From contig JUNU01000326.1 of the NCBI GenBank assembly GCA_001067655.1, positions 1 to 11,151 on the forward strand: a DNA stretch of 11,151 nucleotides, read 5' to 3'. The notes below the pieces were generated by a model, which was not told the origin of the DNA, ran no database searches, and was given only the letters and a program-made list of their open reading frames with translations. This stretch comes from Neisseria lactamica. GTDB taxonomy: Bacteria; Pseudomonadota; Gammaproteobacteria; Burkholderiales; Neisseriaceae. Within the stretch, counting starts at the first letter, position 1. Each line of letters starts with the position of its first letter. This document shows positions 1 through 5,560 of the stretch, piece after piece. A program made the position numbers and the translations under genes.

Positions 1-53
1 ATAGTACGGCAAGGCGAGGCAACGCCGTACTGGTTTAAATTTAATCCACTATA
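1..53. repeat. Correia element, right end only (short, internally deleted type; cut by window edge)
   Basis: The stretch ends in TTAATCCACTATA (41-53), the reverse complement of the Correia terminal repeat TATAGTGGATTAA. Just inside is the subterminal block that reads ccagtacggcgttgcctcgcc on the other strand, with an 8-bp inverted repeat AGTACGGC (3-10) / GCCGTACT (24-31). The junction reading gccttgccgtactat on the minus strand is, from memory, typical of the roughly 105-bp Correia form that has lost its central 50 bp including the IHF site; the full-length form reads gccttagctcaa at this point. The rest of the element lies left of the window. Confidence 0.88.
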
Positions 54-122
54 ATCGACAAACCGCAGGCTCATTGTTCTACCCCATCCTATCGCTCAAA
101 AATGCCAAACATCACGCACGCT

Positions 123-134
123 TTCAGACGACCC
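123..134 (-). repeat. DNA uptake sequence (DUS), variant flank
   Basis: TTCAGACGAC followed by CC, so the minus strand reads GGGTCGTCTGAA. The 10-base core is intact and one flanking base differs from AGGTCGTCTGAA. It lies in the leader upstream of the DUF817 gene and has no inverted partner nearby. Confidence 0.85.
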
Positions 135-225
135 CTCATCGCCCTATCTCCCAGCATTGCCGTTCGTCATAGCATATCCCATCCCTTTCCCATTTCCGTT
201 ATATTCCGTCACTTTGTAAATCTGA

Positions 226-237
226 AGATCGTCTGAA
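226..237 (+). repeat. Degenerate DUS at the DUF817 start site
   Basis: AGATCGTCTGAA matches the 12-mer at 11 of 12 positions (A for G at the third base, inside the core). It lies immediately before the ATG at 241 and occupies the place where a ribosome binding site would be expected. No good Shine-Dalgarno sequence is visible there. Confidence 0.6.
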
Positions 238-240
238 AAT

Positions 241-1086
241 ATGTTGGGCAAACTGGATACTTGGCTAATGGAACACCCGAAACGGGATGATTTGCGCGGT
301 TGGCGGCGTTTTGCGGTCGAATTTTGGTTTTTCGGACTGAAAGAAGCGCGCGCCTGTTTGTTTGCCGGTTTGTTTTTCATCGCCATGTTCCTGATTCCGA
401 AAACAGGCTGGCTGGGGATTTCACGCTATGACCTGCTGCTGATTTTTGCAGTCTCCGTGCAGGCTGCGATGCTGTATTTCAAGCTGGAAACGTGGGACGA
501 AGTGAAATCGATTACGCTGTTTCACTTGGTGGGCTTTGCTTTGGAGTGGTTCAAAACATCGGGCGACATCCAGTCTTGGAGCTATCCGGACGAGGCATAC
601 ACCAAAATCAGCGGCGTGCCGCTGTTTGCAGGCTTTATGTATGCGGCGGTCGGCAGCTACATCATTCAGGCTTGGCGGCTCTTTAATATCAGAATCAAAA
701 GCCATCCGCCGTATTGGTTGAGTACATTGTGCGCACTGGCAATTTACGTCAATTTTTTCACCCATCACTATCTCGGCGACTACCGCTGGTATATCGCCGC
801 ATTCGCACTCGGGCTGTATGCGCGGACAACTGTTTTATACACGCCCTATGACACTACCCGAAAAATGCCGCTGCTGCTGTCTTTCGTCCTGATCGGTTTT
901 TTCATTTGGCTGGCGGAAAATTTGGGGACTTTGTTCGGCGTTTGGCGTTATCCCAACCAAATCGGTGCATGGGCATCGGTACACATCAGCAAATGGAGTT
1001 CGTGGGCTTTGCTGGTGATGATGACGTTTACCATCGTGGCAAATTTAAAACACGTCAAACACACCATCAGCGTTTCTAAAGACTAA
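241..1086 (+). CDS. DUF817 family integral membrane protein
   Basis: A 281-residue protein with about eight hydrophobic segments, recognised as DUF817 from its overall pattern and its C-terminal YPNQIGAW...HISKWSSWALL block. Function is unknown. An in-frame TGA at 223-225 makes 241 the first possible ATG, but only a degenerate DUS lies in the ribosome-binding position, so translation may be weak. Conserved-looking polar residues lie in or near the membrane: H95, E102, NFFTHH (171-176), E226 and H248. Two stretches share a pattern: E102...W113-x-Y115-P116 and E226...W235-x-Y237-P238, which suggests an internal duplication. The pattern of E, G and W-x-Y-P in a small polytopic protein recalls carotenoid cyclase/hydratase-type membrane enzymes, but this is only a resemblance. 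The gene appears monocistronic. Family call is fairly confident; role is not known. Confidence 0.85.
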   Translation: MLGKLDTWLMEHPKRDDLRGWRRFAVEFWFFGLKEARACLFAGLFFIAMFLIPKTGWLGISRYDLLLIFAVSVQAAMLYFKLETWDEVKSITLFHLVGFALEWFKTSGDIQSWSYPDEAYTKISGVPLFAGFMYAAVGSYIIQAWRLFNIRIKSHPPYWLSTLCALAIYVNFFTHHYLGDYRWYIAAFALGLYARTTVLYTPYDTTRKMPLLLSFVLIGFFIWLAENLGTLFGVWRYPNQIGAWASVHISKWSSWALLVMMTFTIVANLKHVKHTISVSKD

Positions 1087-1160
1087 GGGATGCCGTCAGA
1101 CGAATACTGATTTCCACACGGTCAATCGTCAGAACATGCCGTATTCCCCCTCTCCCCCTT

Positions 1161-1172
1161 TTCAGACGACCC
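1161..1172 (-). repeat. DUS, variant flank
   Basis: TTCAGACGAC plus CC, the same GGGTCGTCTGAA variant seen upstream of the DUF817 gene and in the argC terminator. It lies 53 bp before the argC start, unpaired, so it is not part of a hairpin. Confidence 0.85.
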
Positions 1173-1224
1173 TCATCCCCTTAAACTAAACCTCTATATT
1201 CAAAGCCCACTCAACGGAGAAATC

Positions 1225-2268
1225 ATGAATAAAAAAATCAAAGCCGGCATCGTCGGCGCAACAGGCTATACCGGCGTAGAATTGCTCCGCCTGCTCAGCA
1301 CGCACCCTAATGTCGAAGTAACCGCCATTACCAGCAGGAGCGAAGCGGGCATTGCCATTGCCGATTACTTTCCCAGTTTGCGCGGCATTTACGACTTAAC
1401 TTTCCAAACGCTGGACCAAGCCCGACTGGAGCAATGTGACGTCGTGTTCTTTGCCACGCCCAACGGCGTCGCCATGAAAGAAGCACCCGCCCTTCTAAGC
1501 CAAAACGTCCGTATCGTCGACCTATCCGCCGACTTCCGCATCCAAGACATCCCGACATGGGAACAATGGTACGGTATGCGCCACGCCAGCCCCGATATTA
1601 TCCCGCAAGCCGTATACGGATTAAGCGAAATGAACCGCGACGCCATTGCCAACGCACGCATCGTCGCCAACCCCGGCTGCTATCCCACCTGCGTTTCACT
1701 GCCCTTATTGCCTTTGTTGCAACAAGGTCGTCTGAAAGCACACATGCCATTGATTGCCGACTGCAAATCCGGCGTCTCCGGCGCAGGACGCAAAGGCAAC
1801 ATCGGTTCACTCCTCTGCGAAGCGGGTGACAATTTCAAAGCATACGGCATCGGCGGACACCGCCACCTTCCCGAAATCAAACAAACCATCCAATCATTGC
1901 AGACAAACATCGCCGATGGTTTTGTCTTCACTCCGCACCTCACGCCTATGATTCGCGGTATGCACGCCACCCTTTATCTGCATCTTGAGGACGGCTGCCA
2001 TCCTGAGGAAATACTTCGCGAATATTATCGGGACAATCCTTTTGTCGATATCCTTCCTGCCGGTTCCACACCCGAAACACGCAGCGTCCGCGGAGCCAAT
2101 TTGTGCCGCATCAGCATCCAGCAAGCGCCGCAATCCGATGTTTGGATTGCCTTGTCCGTCATCGATAATTTAGTGAAAGGCGCAGCAGGACAAGCTATTC
2201 AAAACATGAACCTCATGTTCGGTTTTGACGAACAACTCGGTCTGCAAAACGCCCCGCTACTCCCCTGA
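1225..2268 (+). CDS. argC: N-acetyl-gamma-glutamyl-phosphate reductase ArgC
   Basis: Cytoplasmic enzyme of arginine biosynthesis. It reduces N-acetylglutamyl-5-phosphate with NADPH to N-acetylglutamate semialdehyde and releases phosphate. The 347-residue length is normal for the long ArgC type. The N-terminus has the dinucleotide-binding motif GATGYTG (about residues 11-17). The catalytic cysteine is C152 in NPGCYPT, and the conserved active-site histidine region is GGHRHLPE (H212). The ATG at 1225 follows GGAGA at 1216-1220, a good ribosome binding site. A perfect DUS lies inside the gene. The gene stands alone with its own leader and is closed by a DUS hairpin. No ARG-box operator was recognised upstream. 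Confidence 0.97.
   Translation: MNKKIKAGIVGATGYTGVELLRLLSTHPNVEVTAITSRSEAGIAIADYFPSLRGIYDLTFQTLDQARLEQCDVVFFATPNGVAMKEAPALLSQNVRIVDLSADFRIQDIPTWEQWYGMRHASPDIIPQAVYGLSEMNRDAIANARIVANPGCYPTCVSLPLLPLLQQGRLKAHMPLIADCKSGVSGAGRKGNIGSLLCEAGDNFKAYGIGGHRHLPEIKQTIQSLQTNIADGFVFTPHLTPMIRGMHATLYLHLEDGCHPEEILREYYRDNPFVDILPAGSTPETRSVRGANLCRISIQQAPQSDVWIALSVIDNLVKGAAGQAIQNMNLMFGFDEQLGLQNAPLLP
1725..1736 (+). repeat. Perfect DUS inside argC
   Basis: Exact AGGTCGTCTGAA in the argC coding sequence, read as part of Q-G-R-L-K just after the catalytic cysteine region. Most other copies in this window are intergenic. Confidence 0.95.
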
Positions 2269-2311
2269 TGTATACGGTCATTCCGAACAAGAGGGATTTT
2301 CATCCATCTAA

Positions 2312-2355
2312 AGGGGTCGTCTGAAAACAACTTACAGCGTTTTCAGACGACCCCT
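2312..2355 (+). terminator. DUS-pair hairpin terminator of argC
   Basis: A perfect 17-bp inverted repeat (2312-2328 with 2339-2355) around a 10-base loop. Both arms carry the GTCGTCTGAA core with the GGG flank. It begins about 45 bp after the argC stop, the usual place for a Neisseria DUS-type transcription terminator. It lacks a clear T-run on the plus strand, so efficiency is uncertain. Confidence 0.8.
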
Positions 2356-2407
2356 CATCAACAACCACGATGGCAAATGTCTATAAAAGCCAAAAACCTA
2401 AAGAGTG

Positions 2408-2430
2408 TATAGTCAATGAACTTTGACCGC
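2408..2430. repeat. Possible lone Correia terminal-repeat relic
   Basis: TATAGT at 2408-2413, then a stretch containing AACTTT that aligns with the Correia end at 11102 at roughly 16 of the first 21 positions. No second end was found nearby. It may be chance. The rest of 2356-2522 holds nothing recognisable. Confidence 0.2.
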
Positions 2431-2522
2431 ACAACACAGATTTACTCTGACTTATCCACGATACAAACTCAAGAACCTCTCTGCAAAGCAGCCTGCCTCC
2501 AGCTTTAAAGCCTCACAGCCAC

Positions 2523-2798
2523 TCACTCATACACAATACCGGCAACCAATTCTTCTTCATTCAAATTGCCGTACTGCTGCTCCCAATCATGCGAAGCCTC
2601 AACCGTATCACACTCGCGCGCAAATACTTGCTGCTGCCCGTTCATATTTTCCAAAACCAAATTATTCAACTGCTCGCACTCTTGTGCCGAAACGCTGATA
2701 TCGGATTGATGCGCTTGCGAATAGCTGAAAGGAAACGCCAAAAAACCCAATACAAAAGCCGTCAGAACCAACCAAGCATTTTTACGATAACGAGTCAT
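2523..2798 (-). CDS. Small exported protein of unknown function
   Basis: I do not recognise this family. The 91-residue product begins MTRYRKNAW, followed by a hydrophobic stretch to about residue 25 and a likely signal peptidase I site near SQA-H (29/30). This leaves a mature acidic, Gln- and Glu-rich polypeptide of about 62 residues. The mature part has just two cysteines, C41 and C63, which could form a disulfide in the periplasm. The start at 2798 follows GGAGG (2807-2811) with 8-base spacing, an excellent ribosome binding site. An upstream in-frame TTG at 2816 is rejected because the binding site would then lie inside the gene. It is divergent from the repressor gene at 3098 and shares its AT-rich control region, so regulation by that repressor is possible but unproven. 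Confidence 0.75.
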   Translation of the reverse strand: MTRYRKNAWLVLTAFVLGFLAFPFSYSQAHQSDISVSAQECEQLNNLVLENMNGQQQVFARECDTVEASHDWEQQYGNLNEEELVAGIVYE

Positions 2799-2862
2799 TT
2801 TCACAGCCTCCAACAAAATCTAAAACACACTCAAATAAAACATAATTCAGTCTAAAAAATCA

Positions 2863-2870
2863 GATTAATC
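2863..2870. promoter_or_regulatory. GATTAATC palindrome, copy 1 (possible operator)
   Basis: An 8-bp perfect palindrome in the divergent intergenic region. An identical copy lies 72 bp away at 2935-2942. Both are in very AT-rich DNA, so chance is a real alternative. Confidence 0.3.
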
Positions 2871-2934
2871 AGAACAAAGCATCAAAACCAAGACACAAAG
2901 TTAAAATAAAGGTATTTCTAAACCGAAATTATTC

Positions 2935-2942
2935 GATTAATC
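2935..2942. promoter_or_regulatory. GATTAATC palindrome, copy 2 (possible operator)
   Basis: Second identical GATTAATC palindrome between the exported-protein gene and the repressor gene. Paired identical palindromes can serve as cooperative binding sites for a dimeric repressor. No experimental motif is known to me for this protein. Confidence 0.3.
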
Positions 2943-3059
2943 TAACAATAAGCACATAATACTCAGAAAAAACAAAAACAGCAATACTTTTTCTTAGCTT
3001 GACTAATATTTTTCTTACAATTTGATAAAAACTAAGGTAAAATACACATCAATCATTCA

Positions 3060-3081
3060 AAGTGTATTAAAAATCACACTT
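3060..3081. promoter_or_regulatory. Operator-like inverted repeat before the repressor gene
   Basis: AAGTGT (3060-3065) and ACACTT (3076-3081) form perfect 6-bp arms around a 10-base AT-rich centre, 16 bp upstream of the repressor ATG. The size and position fit an autoregulatory operator for a LexA/CI-type dimer. The TAAAAT-like box at about 3038-3043 just upstream could be the -10 element. Binding is inferred. Confidence 0.45.
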
Positions 3082-3097
3082 AAACCAAAGGAACAAC

Positions 3098-3784
3098 ATG
3101 GATACCTTTAAAGACAGACTGGCTTTTCTATGGAAAGATGAAGCACGACAAGCCAAAATCGCGGCTGATATCGATATGACTATTGCCGGCTTCAGCCGTA
3201 TCTGGAACGAGGGCGGATTACCCAAATCCGAAACCCTGAAAAAAATCAAACAACTCAAGGGATGCAGCATAGACTGGCTTCTGACGGGTGAAGGCGAGCC
3301 GTTTCCCAACTCCGAGCTGCCCAAAGCCACCGCTTACGACACGTTGGGCAATCCGGTCGATATTGACGAATTTATCTTTGTCCCCCGCTACGATATCCAC
3401 GCCGCCGCAGGACACGGACAGCTTGTCGGCGATGAAAAACCCATGTTTACCATGGCATTCCGCCGTTACTGGATTGAAAACTACGTTACCCGCGACACCA
3501 AAAACCTGTCGGTCATTTCCGTCAAAGGCGATTCTATGGAAGGCGTCCTGAACGACGGGGATACCATCCTCATCAACCGCAGCGAAACCACCCCGCGCGA
3601 TGGGTTATATGTTCTGCGTATCAATGAAAATCTTTTGGTGAAACGGCTGCAAGTCATACCCGGCGGCATCGTCAACGTCATCTCCGCCAACGAAGCCTAT
3701 CCGGCCTTTGAAATCGATTTAAACAAAATGACCGAAGATGTTGCCATCATCGGCCGCGTGGAATGGTTTGGACGGATTATCTGA
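3098..3784 (+). CDS. LexA/CI-like transcriptional repressor (HTH plus S24 self-cleaving domain)
   Basis: A 228-residue regulator. The N-terminal 65 or so residues resemble a Cro/CI-type helix-turn-helix, including the typical GCSIDWLLTGEGEPF segment. The C-terminal S24 peptidase domain has the serine nucleophile S146 in VKGDSMEG and the general-base lysine K182 in LLVKRL. Their 36-residue spacing is close to LexA and UmuD. An Ala-Gly bond at A104-G105 (HAAAGHG) is the likely self-cleavage site, so the protein should be inactivated by RecA-stimulated autocleavage after DNA damage. A gonococcal LexA-like regulator (NG1427) has this architecture and is the likely ortholog, from memory. The start at 3098 follows AAGGA at 3088-3092. 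There are no phage genes nearby, so it looks like a resident regulator, not a prophage repressor. Autoregulation through 3060-3081 is inferred. Confidence 0.9.
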   Translation: MDTFKDRLAFLWKDEARQAKIAADIDMTIAGFSRIWNEGGLPKSETLKKIKQLKGCSIDWLLTGEGEPFPNSELPKATAYDTLGNPVDIDEFIFVPRYDIHAAAGHGQLVGDEKPMFTMAFRRYWIENYVTRDTKNLSVISVKGDSMEGVLNDGDTILINRSETTPRDGLYVLRINENLLVKRLQVIPGGIVNVISANEAYPAFEIDLNKMTEDVAIIGRVEWFGRII

Positions 3785-3795
3785 TCTACGTTGTA

Positions 3796-3807
3796 TTCAG
3801 ACGACCT
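3796..3807 (-). repeat. Perfect DUS after the repressor gene
   Basis: TTCAGACGACCT lies 11 bp after the repressor stop codon. No inverted partner is present, so it is a lone uptake site. The 3808-4000 stretch that follows shows only a weak 6-bp stem (GGACAG 3835-3840 / CTGTCC 3853-3858) and the erpA leader. Confidence 0.93.
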
Positions 3808-4000
3808 GAATTCATGTTTTCCTATTTTTTAACAGGACAGACGGTGTAAAGGCTGTCCGCCTGCCTATTGAAATTTTTCGAGATTGCAGCCATGTAAGCG
3901 GTTAACAGATATTGCCGCCCGACCCGCAACACCCTCTTCTTGCTTCAAGAATCCGTTTGCGCGACAATACTGGCAATATTCATATAAAAGGAATCACATC

Positions 4001-4339
4001 ATGTCAGACGAAAGCCCTATCATTTTTACAGAAAGCTGCTGCACCAAAGTAGCTGATTTAATTGCCGAAGAAAACAATCCCGACTTAAAACTGCGCGTAT
4101 TCGTCAACGGCGGCGGCTGCTCAGGTTTCCAATACGGATTTACCTTTGACGAAATCAAAAACGATGACGATTTTGAAATCCAAAAAAACGGGCTGACTTT
4201 CCTGGTCGATCCGATGAGCTATCAATATTTGGTCGGCGCGGAAATCGACTACACCGAAAGCCTGCAAGGTTCCCAATTCGTTATCCGCAATCCGAATGCG
4301 GAGACCACTTGCGGTTGCGGTTCTTCATTTTCCGTCTAA
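4001..4339 (+). CDS. erpA: Iron-sulfur cluster insertion protein ErpA (A-type carrier)
   Basis: A 112-residue cytoplasmic A-type carrier that receives Fe-S clusters from the assembly machinery and passes them to apo-enzymes, classically IspG in isoprenoid synthesis. The three conserved ligand cysteines are C40 in GGGCSGF and C104/C106 in TTCGCGSSF, and the length is normal. The ErpA assignment, as opposed to IscA or SufA, rests on the overall sequence, including the LVDPMSYQYLVGAEIDYTESLQG block. The ATG at 4001 follows AAGGA (3988-3992) with 8-base spacing. A longer in-frame reading back to 3884 lacks a ribosome binding site and family similarity. It is a single-gene unit closed by a strong terminator. 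Confidence 0.95.
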   Translation: MSDESPIIFTESCCTKVADLIAEENNPDLKLRVFVNGGGCSGFQYGFTFDEIKNDDDFEIQKNGLTFLVDPMSYQYLVGAEIDYTESLQGSQFVIRNPNAETTCGCGSSFSV

Positions 4340-4354
4340 TACGCCGTTTTCTAA

Positions 4355-4386
4355 AAAAGGCCGTCTGTTCACTCAGGCGGCCTTTT
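4355..4386 (+). terminator. Rho-independent terminator of erpA
   Basis: AAAAGGCCGTCTG (4355-4367) pairs with CAGGCGGCCTTTT (4374-4386), 13 bp with one G-U pair and a 6-base loop, ending in four T. It starts 15 bp after the erpA stop. The left arm contains AGGCCGTCTG, the first ten bases of the related AGGCCGTCTGAA uptake dialect, followed by TT and not AA. Confidence 0.85.
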
Positions 4387-4439
4387 AGATTGATATGCTT
4401 TCAAAGCAATAACATCTATCTTATAATTCATAGTTCCAT

Positions 4440-4467
4440 TTGGTAATATTCATTAATATACTATAAT
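4440..4467 (+). promoter_or_regulatory. Candidate sigma-70 promoter for the zinc-ribbon gene
   Basis: TTGGTA (4440-4445, 4 of 6 matches to the -35 consensus), 16-bp spacer, then a perfect TATAAT (4462-4467). This would give a leader of about 155 bases. The sequence TTAATATACTATAATCGG around the -10 box matches the left-edge Correia end plus flank at most positions, so the -10 box may derive from a lost repeat. AT-rich sequence makes other start sites possible. Confidence 0.42.
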
Positions 4468-4484
4468 CGGTCAGAATCGGTCAT
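4465..4484. repeat. Tandem 10-bp repeat overlapping the promoter
   Basis: Two adjacent copies of AATCGGTCAG / AATCGGTCAT, one helical turn apart, starting inside the candidate -10 box and running over the expected transcription start. The position suits a repressor half-site pair. A simple slippage duplication is the alternative. Confidence 0.5.
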
Positions 4485-4628
4485 TTATACTATTTCAGCC
4501 GAATAAAATACCCTTTATCCTTCGGTTAAGACAAATAGACGAATAATAATCTATACTTTATAACAAAACCGACACTAAATACCTGCCTTCAGATGACAAA
4601 GCAGGATTTTATATCTCATGGGATCACA

Positions 4629-5303
4629 ATGAAGAAACAAGATAAACTTTACGACGTTTATGTTTCTTATCCGCCCGATGTCGACCGCGAGCGAATCAAC
4701 GCCTGTTTGTACGATAATCTGCCGGAAAAAGAAGCCGAAGATTTGGTTCAAGCGCTTGCCGAGCGTCCGCAAGCCATTATCGCTGAAAACTGTACCCAAG
4801 ACGAACGTGAAAACGCCCAACAATATTTCAATTATTTAGGTTTGGATGTCATCGTCCGTCAATCGATGGAATTGGAGCTGGATCTTAGTGGCGAAGAGCA
4901 GGAAGAAGCGGCTCCTGAAATCCGCCAGTGTCCCGTATGTTTGACCCTGATTGAGGATCACGAGGCGACGGAATGTCCCGTCTGCCATTTCCACCTTGCC
5001 AGCGCAACCGAGCAAATCATCCAGCGCAAGCGCATCGAATGGCAGGAACGGGTGGCGTTTGAGCATAAAAAACAAGCGGAAATCGCCCATAAGCTGCAAA
5101 TTGAAAAAGAGCGTGAAGAAAAACTCCTACGTAAACAAATCCGCTCGGAACTGGAAAGCAAACTCCGCCAAGAATTGGGTGAAGATCCCCAATTGGCTGC
5201 TTTGCAATCCAAAAAGAACACTTATATCCTGATCAGCGTATTGGGTATTCTTGCCATGTTCGGCTTGGTGGCTGCCGGATACCTTGCCGCCAAGTTCCTG
5301 TAA
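4629..5303 (+). CDS. Tail-anchored zinc-ribbon protein with L7/L12-like N-terminal domain
   Basis: Not a family I can name. The 224-residue protein reads in four parts. Residues 1-80 hold a compact alpha/beta-like region (KEAEDLVQALAERPQAI...ENAQQYFNYLGLDVIV) whose pattern resembles the ribosomal L7/L12 C-terminal or ClpS fold. An acidic linker is at about 83-97. A zinc ribbon has C101, C104, C116 and C119 (CPVC...CPVC). A highly charged helix or coiled coil (126-185) leads to one membrane helix at 199-221, ending three residues before the C-terminus. This predicts a cytosolic body anchored by its tail in the inner membrane. The start at 4629 follows GGGA (4620-4623). An earlier in-frame ATG at 4593 has no ribosome binding site. 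A role as an adaptor or in translation or membrane-protein quality control is a guess from architecture only. Confidence 0.82.
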   Translation: MKKQDKLYDVYVSYPPDVDRERINACLYDNLPEKEAEDLVQALAERPQAIIAENCTQDERENAQQYFNYLGLDVIVRQSMELELDLSGEEQEEAAPEIRQCPVCLTLIEDHEATECPVCHFHLASATEQIIQRKRIEWQERVAFEHKKQAEIAHKLQIEKEREEKLLRKQIRSELESKLRQELGEDPQLAALQSKKNTYILISVLGILAMFGLVAAGYLAAKFL

Positions 5304-5319
5304 AACGGAAATAACGAGA

Positions 5320-5488
5320 TAAAGTCGATTAAGTTTAAATTAGGACAAGGCGGCGAAACCGCAGACAGTACAAATCGTACGAGACCGATTTTCTAAGCTG
5401 CTTCGGCACTTTAGGAAACGGTTCTCTGCGAACCGAGGTGAAGCAACGCCGCGCCTATTCAAGTTTGGTTCGCTATCAATCTACCATA
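5320..5488. repeat. Decayed full-length Correia element
   Basis: The left end TAAAGTCGATTAA (5320-5332) and right end TCAATCTACCATA (5476-5488) are mutated copies of the Correia ends. Inside, AGGACAAGGCGGCGAAACCGC and CAGACAGTAC match the standard element closely. The central part normally lost in short copies is present, including a 6-bp stem CGGTTC (5419-5424) / GAACCG (5430-5435). Its length of 169 bp slightly exceeds the usual 155 or so. It lies between the convergent zinc-ribbon gene and the importer ATPase gene. Its orientation is the same as the left-edge copy. Confidence 0.8.
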
Positions 5489-5513
5489 GCAACCCCAATA
5501 GGATGGATATAAC

Positions 5514-5548
5514 AAAAGGTCGTCTGAAAACTTTTCAGACGACCTTTT
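5514..5548. terminator. Bidirectional DUS-pair terminator
   Basis: AAAAGGTCGTCTGAA and its complement form at least a 15-bp stem with a very short AACTT-type loop; arms are 5514-5530 and 5532-5548. Both arms contain perfect 12-base DUS (5517-5528 and 5534-5545). A-runs on one side and T-runs on the other allow termination in both directions. It serves the importer ATPase (stop at 5561, minus strand) and probably also readthrough from the plus-strand gene. Confidence 0.88.
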
Positions 5549-5560
5549 CGCATCCGCACC

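Noticed and set aside
1096..1105. GTCAGACGAA near the DUF817 stop as a DUS
   Set aside because: It lacks the full core on either strand; only a partial match.
2423..2698. 91-codon plus-strand frame
   Set aside because: Overlaps the small exported-protein gene on the other strand, has no ribosome binding site, and does not look like a folded protein. The minus-strand gene has a signal peptide and a strong ribosome site.
3884..4000. N-terminal extension of ErpA
   Set aside because: The added 39 residues have no similarity to A-type carriers, and the strong ribosome site AAGGA at 3988 points to the ATG at 4001.
4588..4597. TTCAGATGAC as a DUS
   Set aside because: One mismatch inside the core (T for C). 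Such changes are reported to reduce uptake strongly, so it is not listed as functional.
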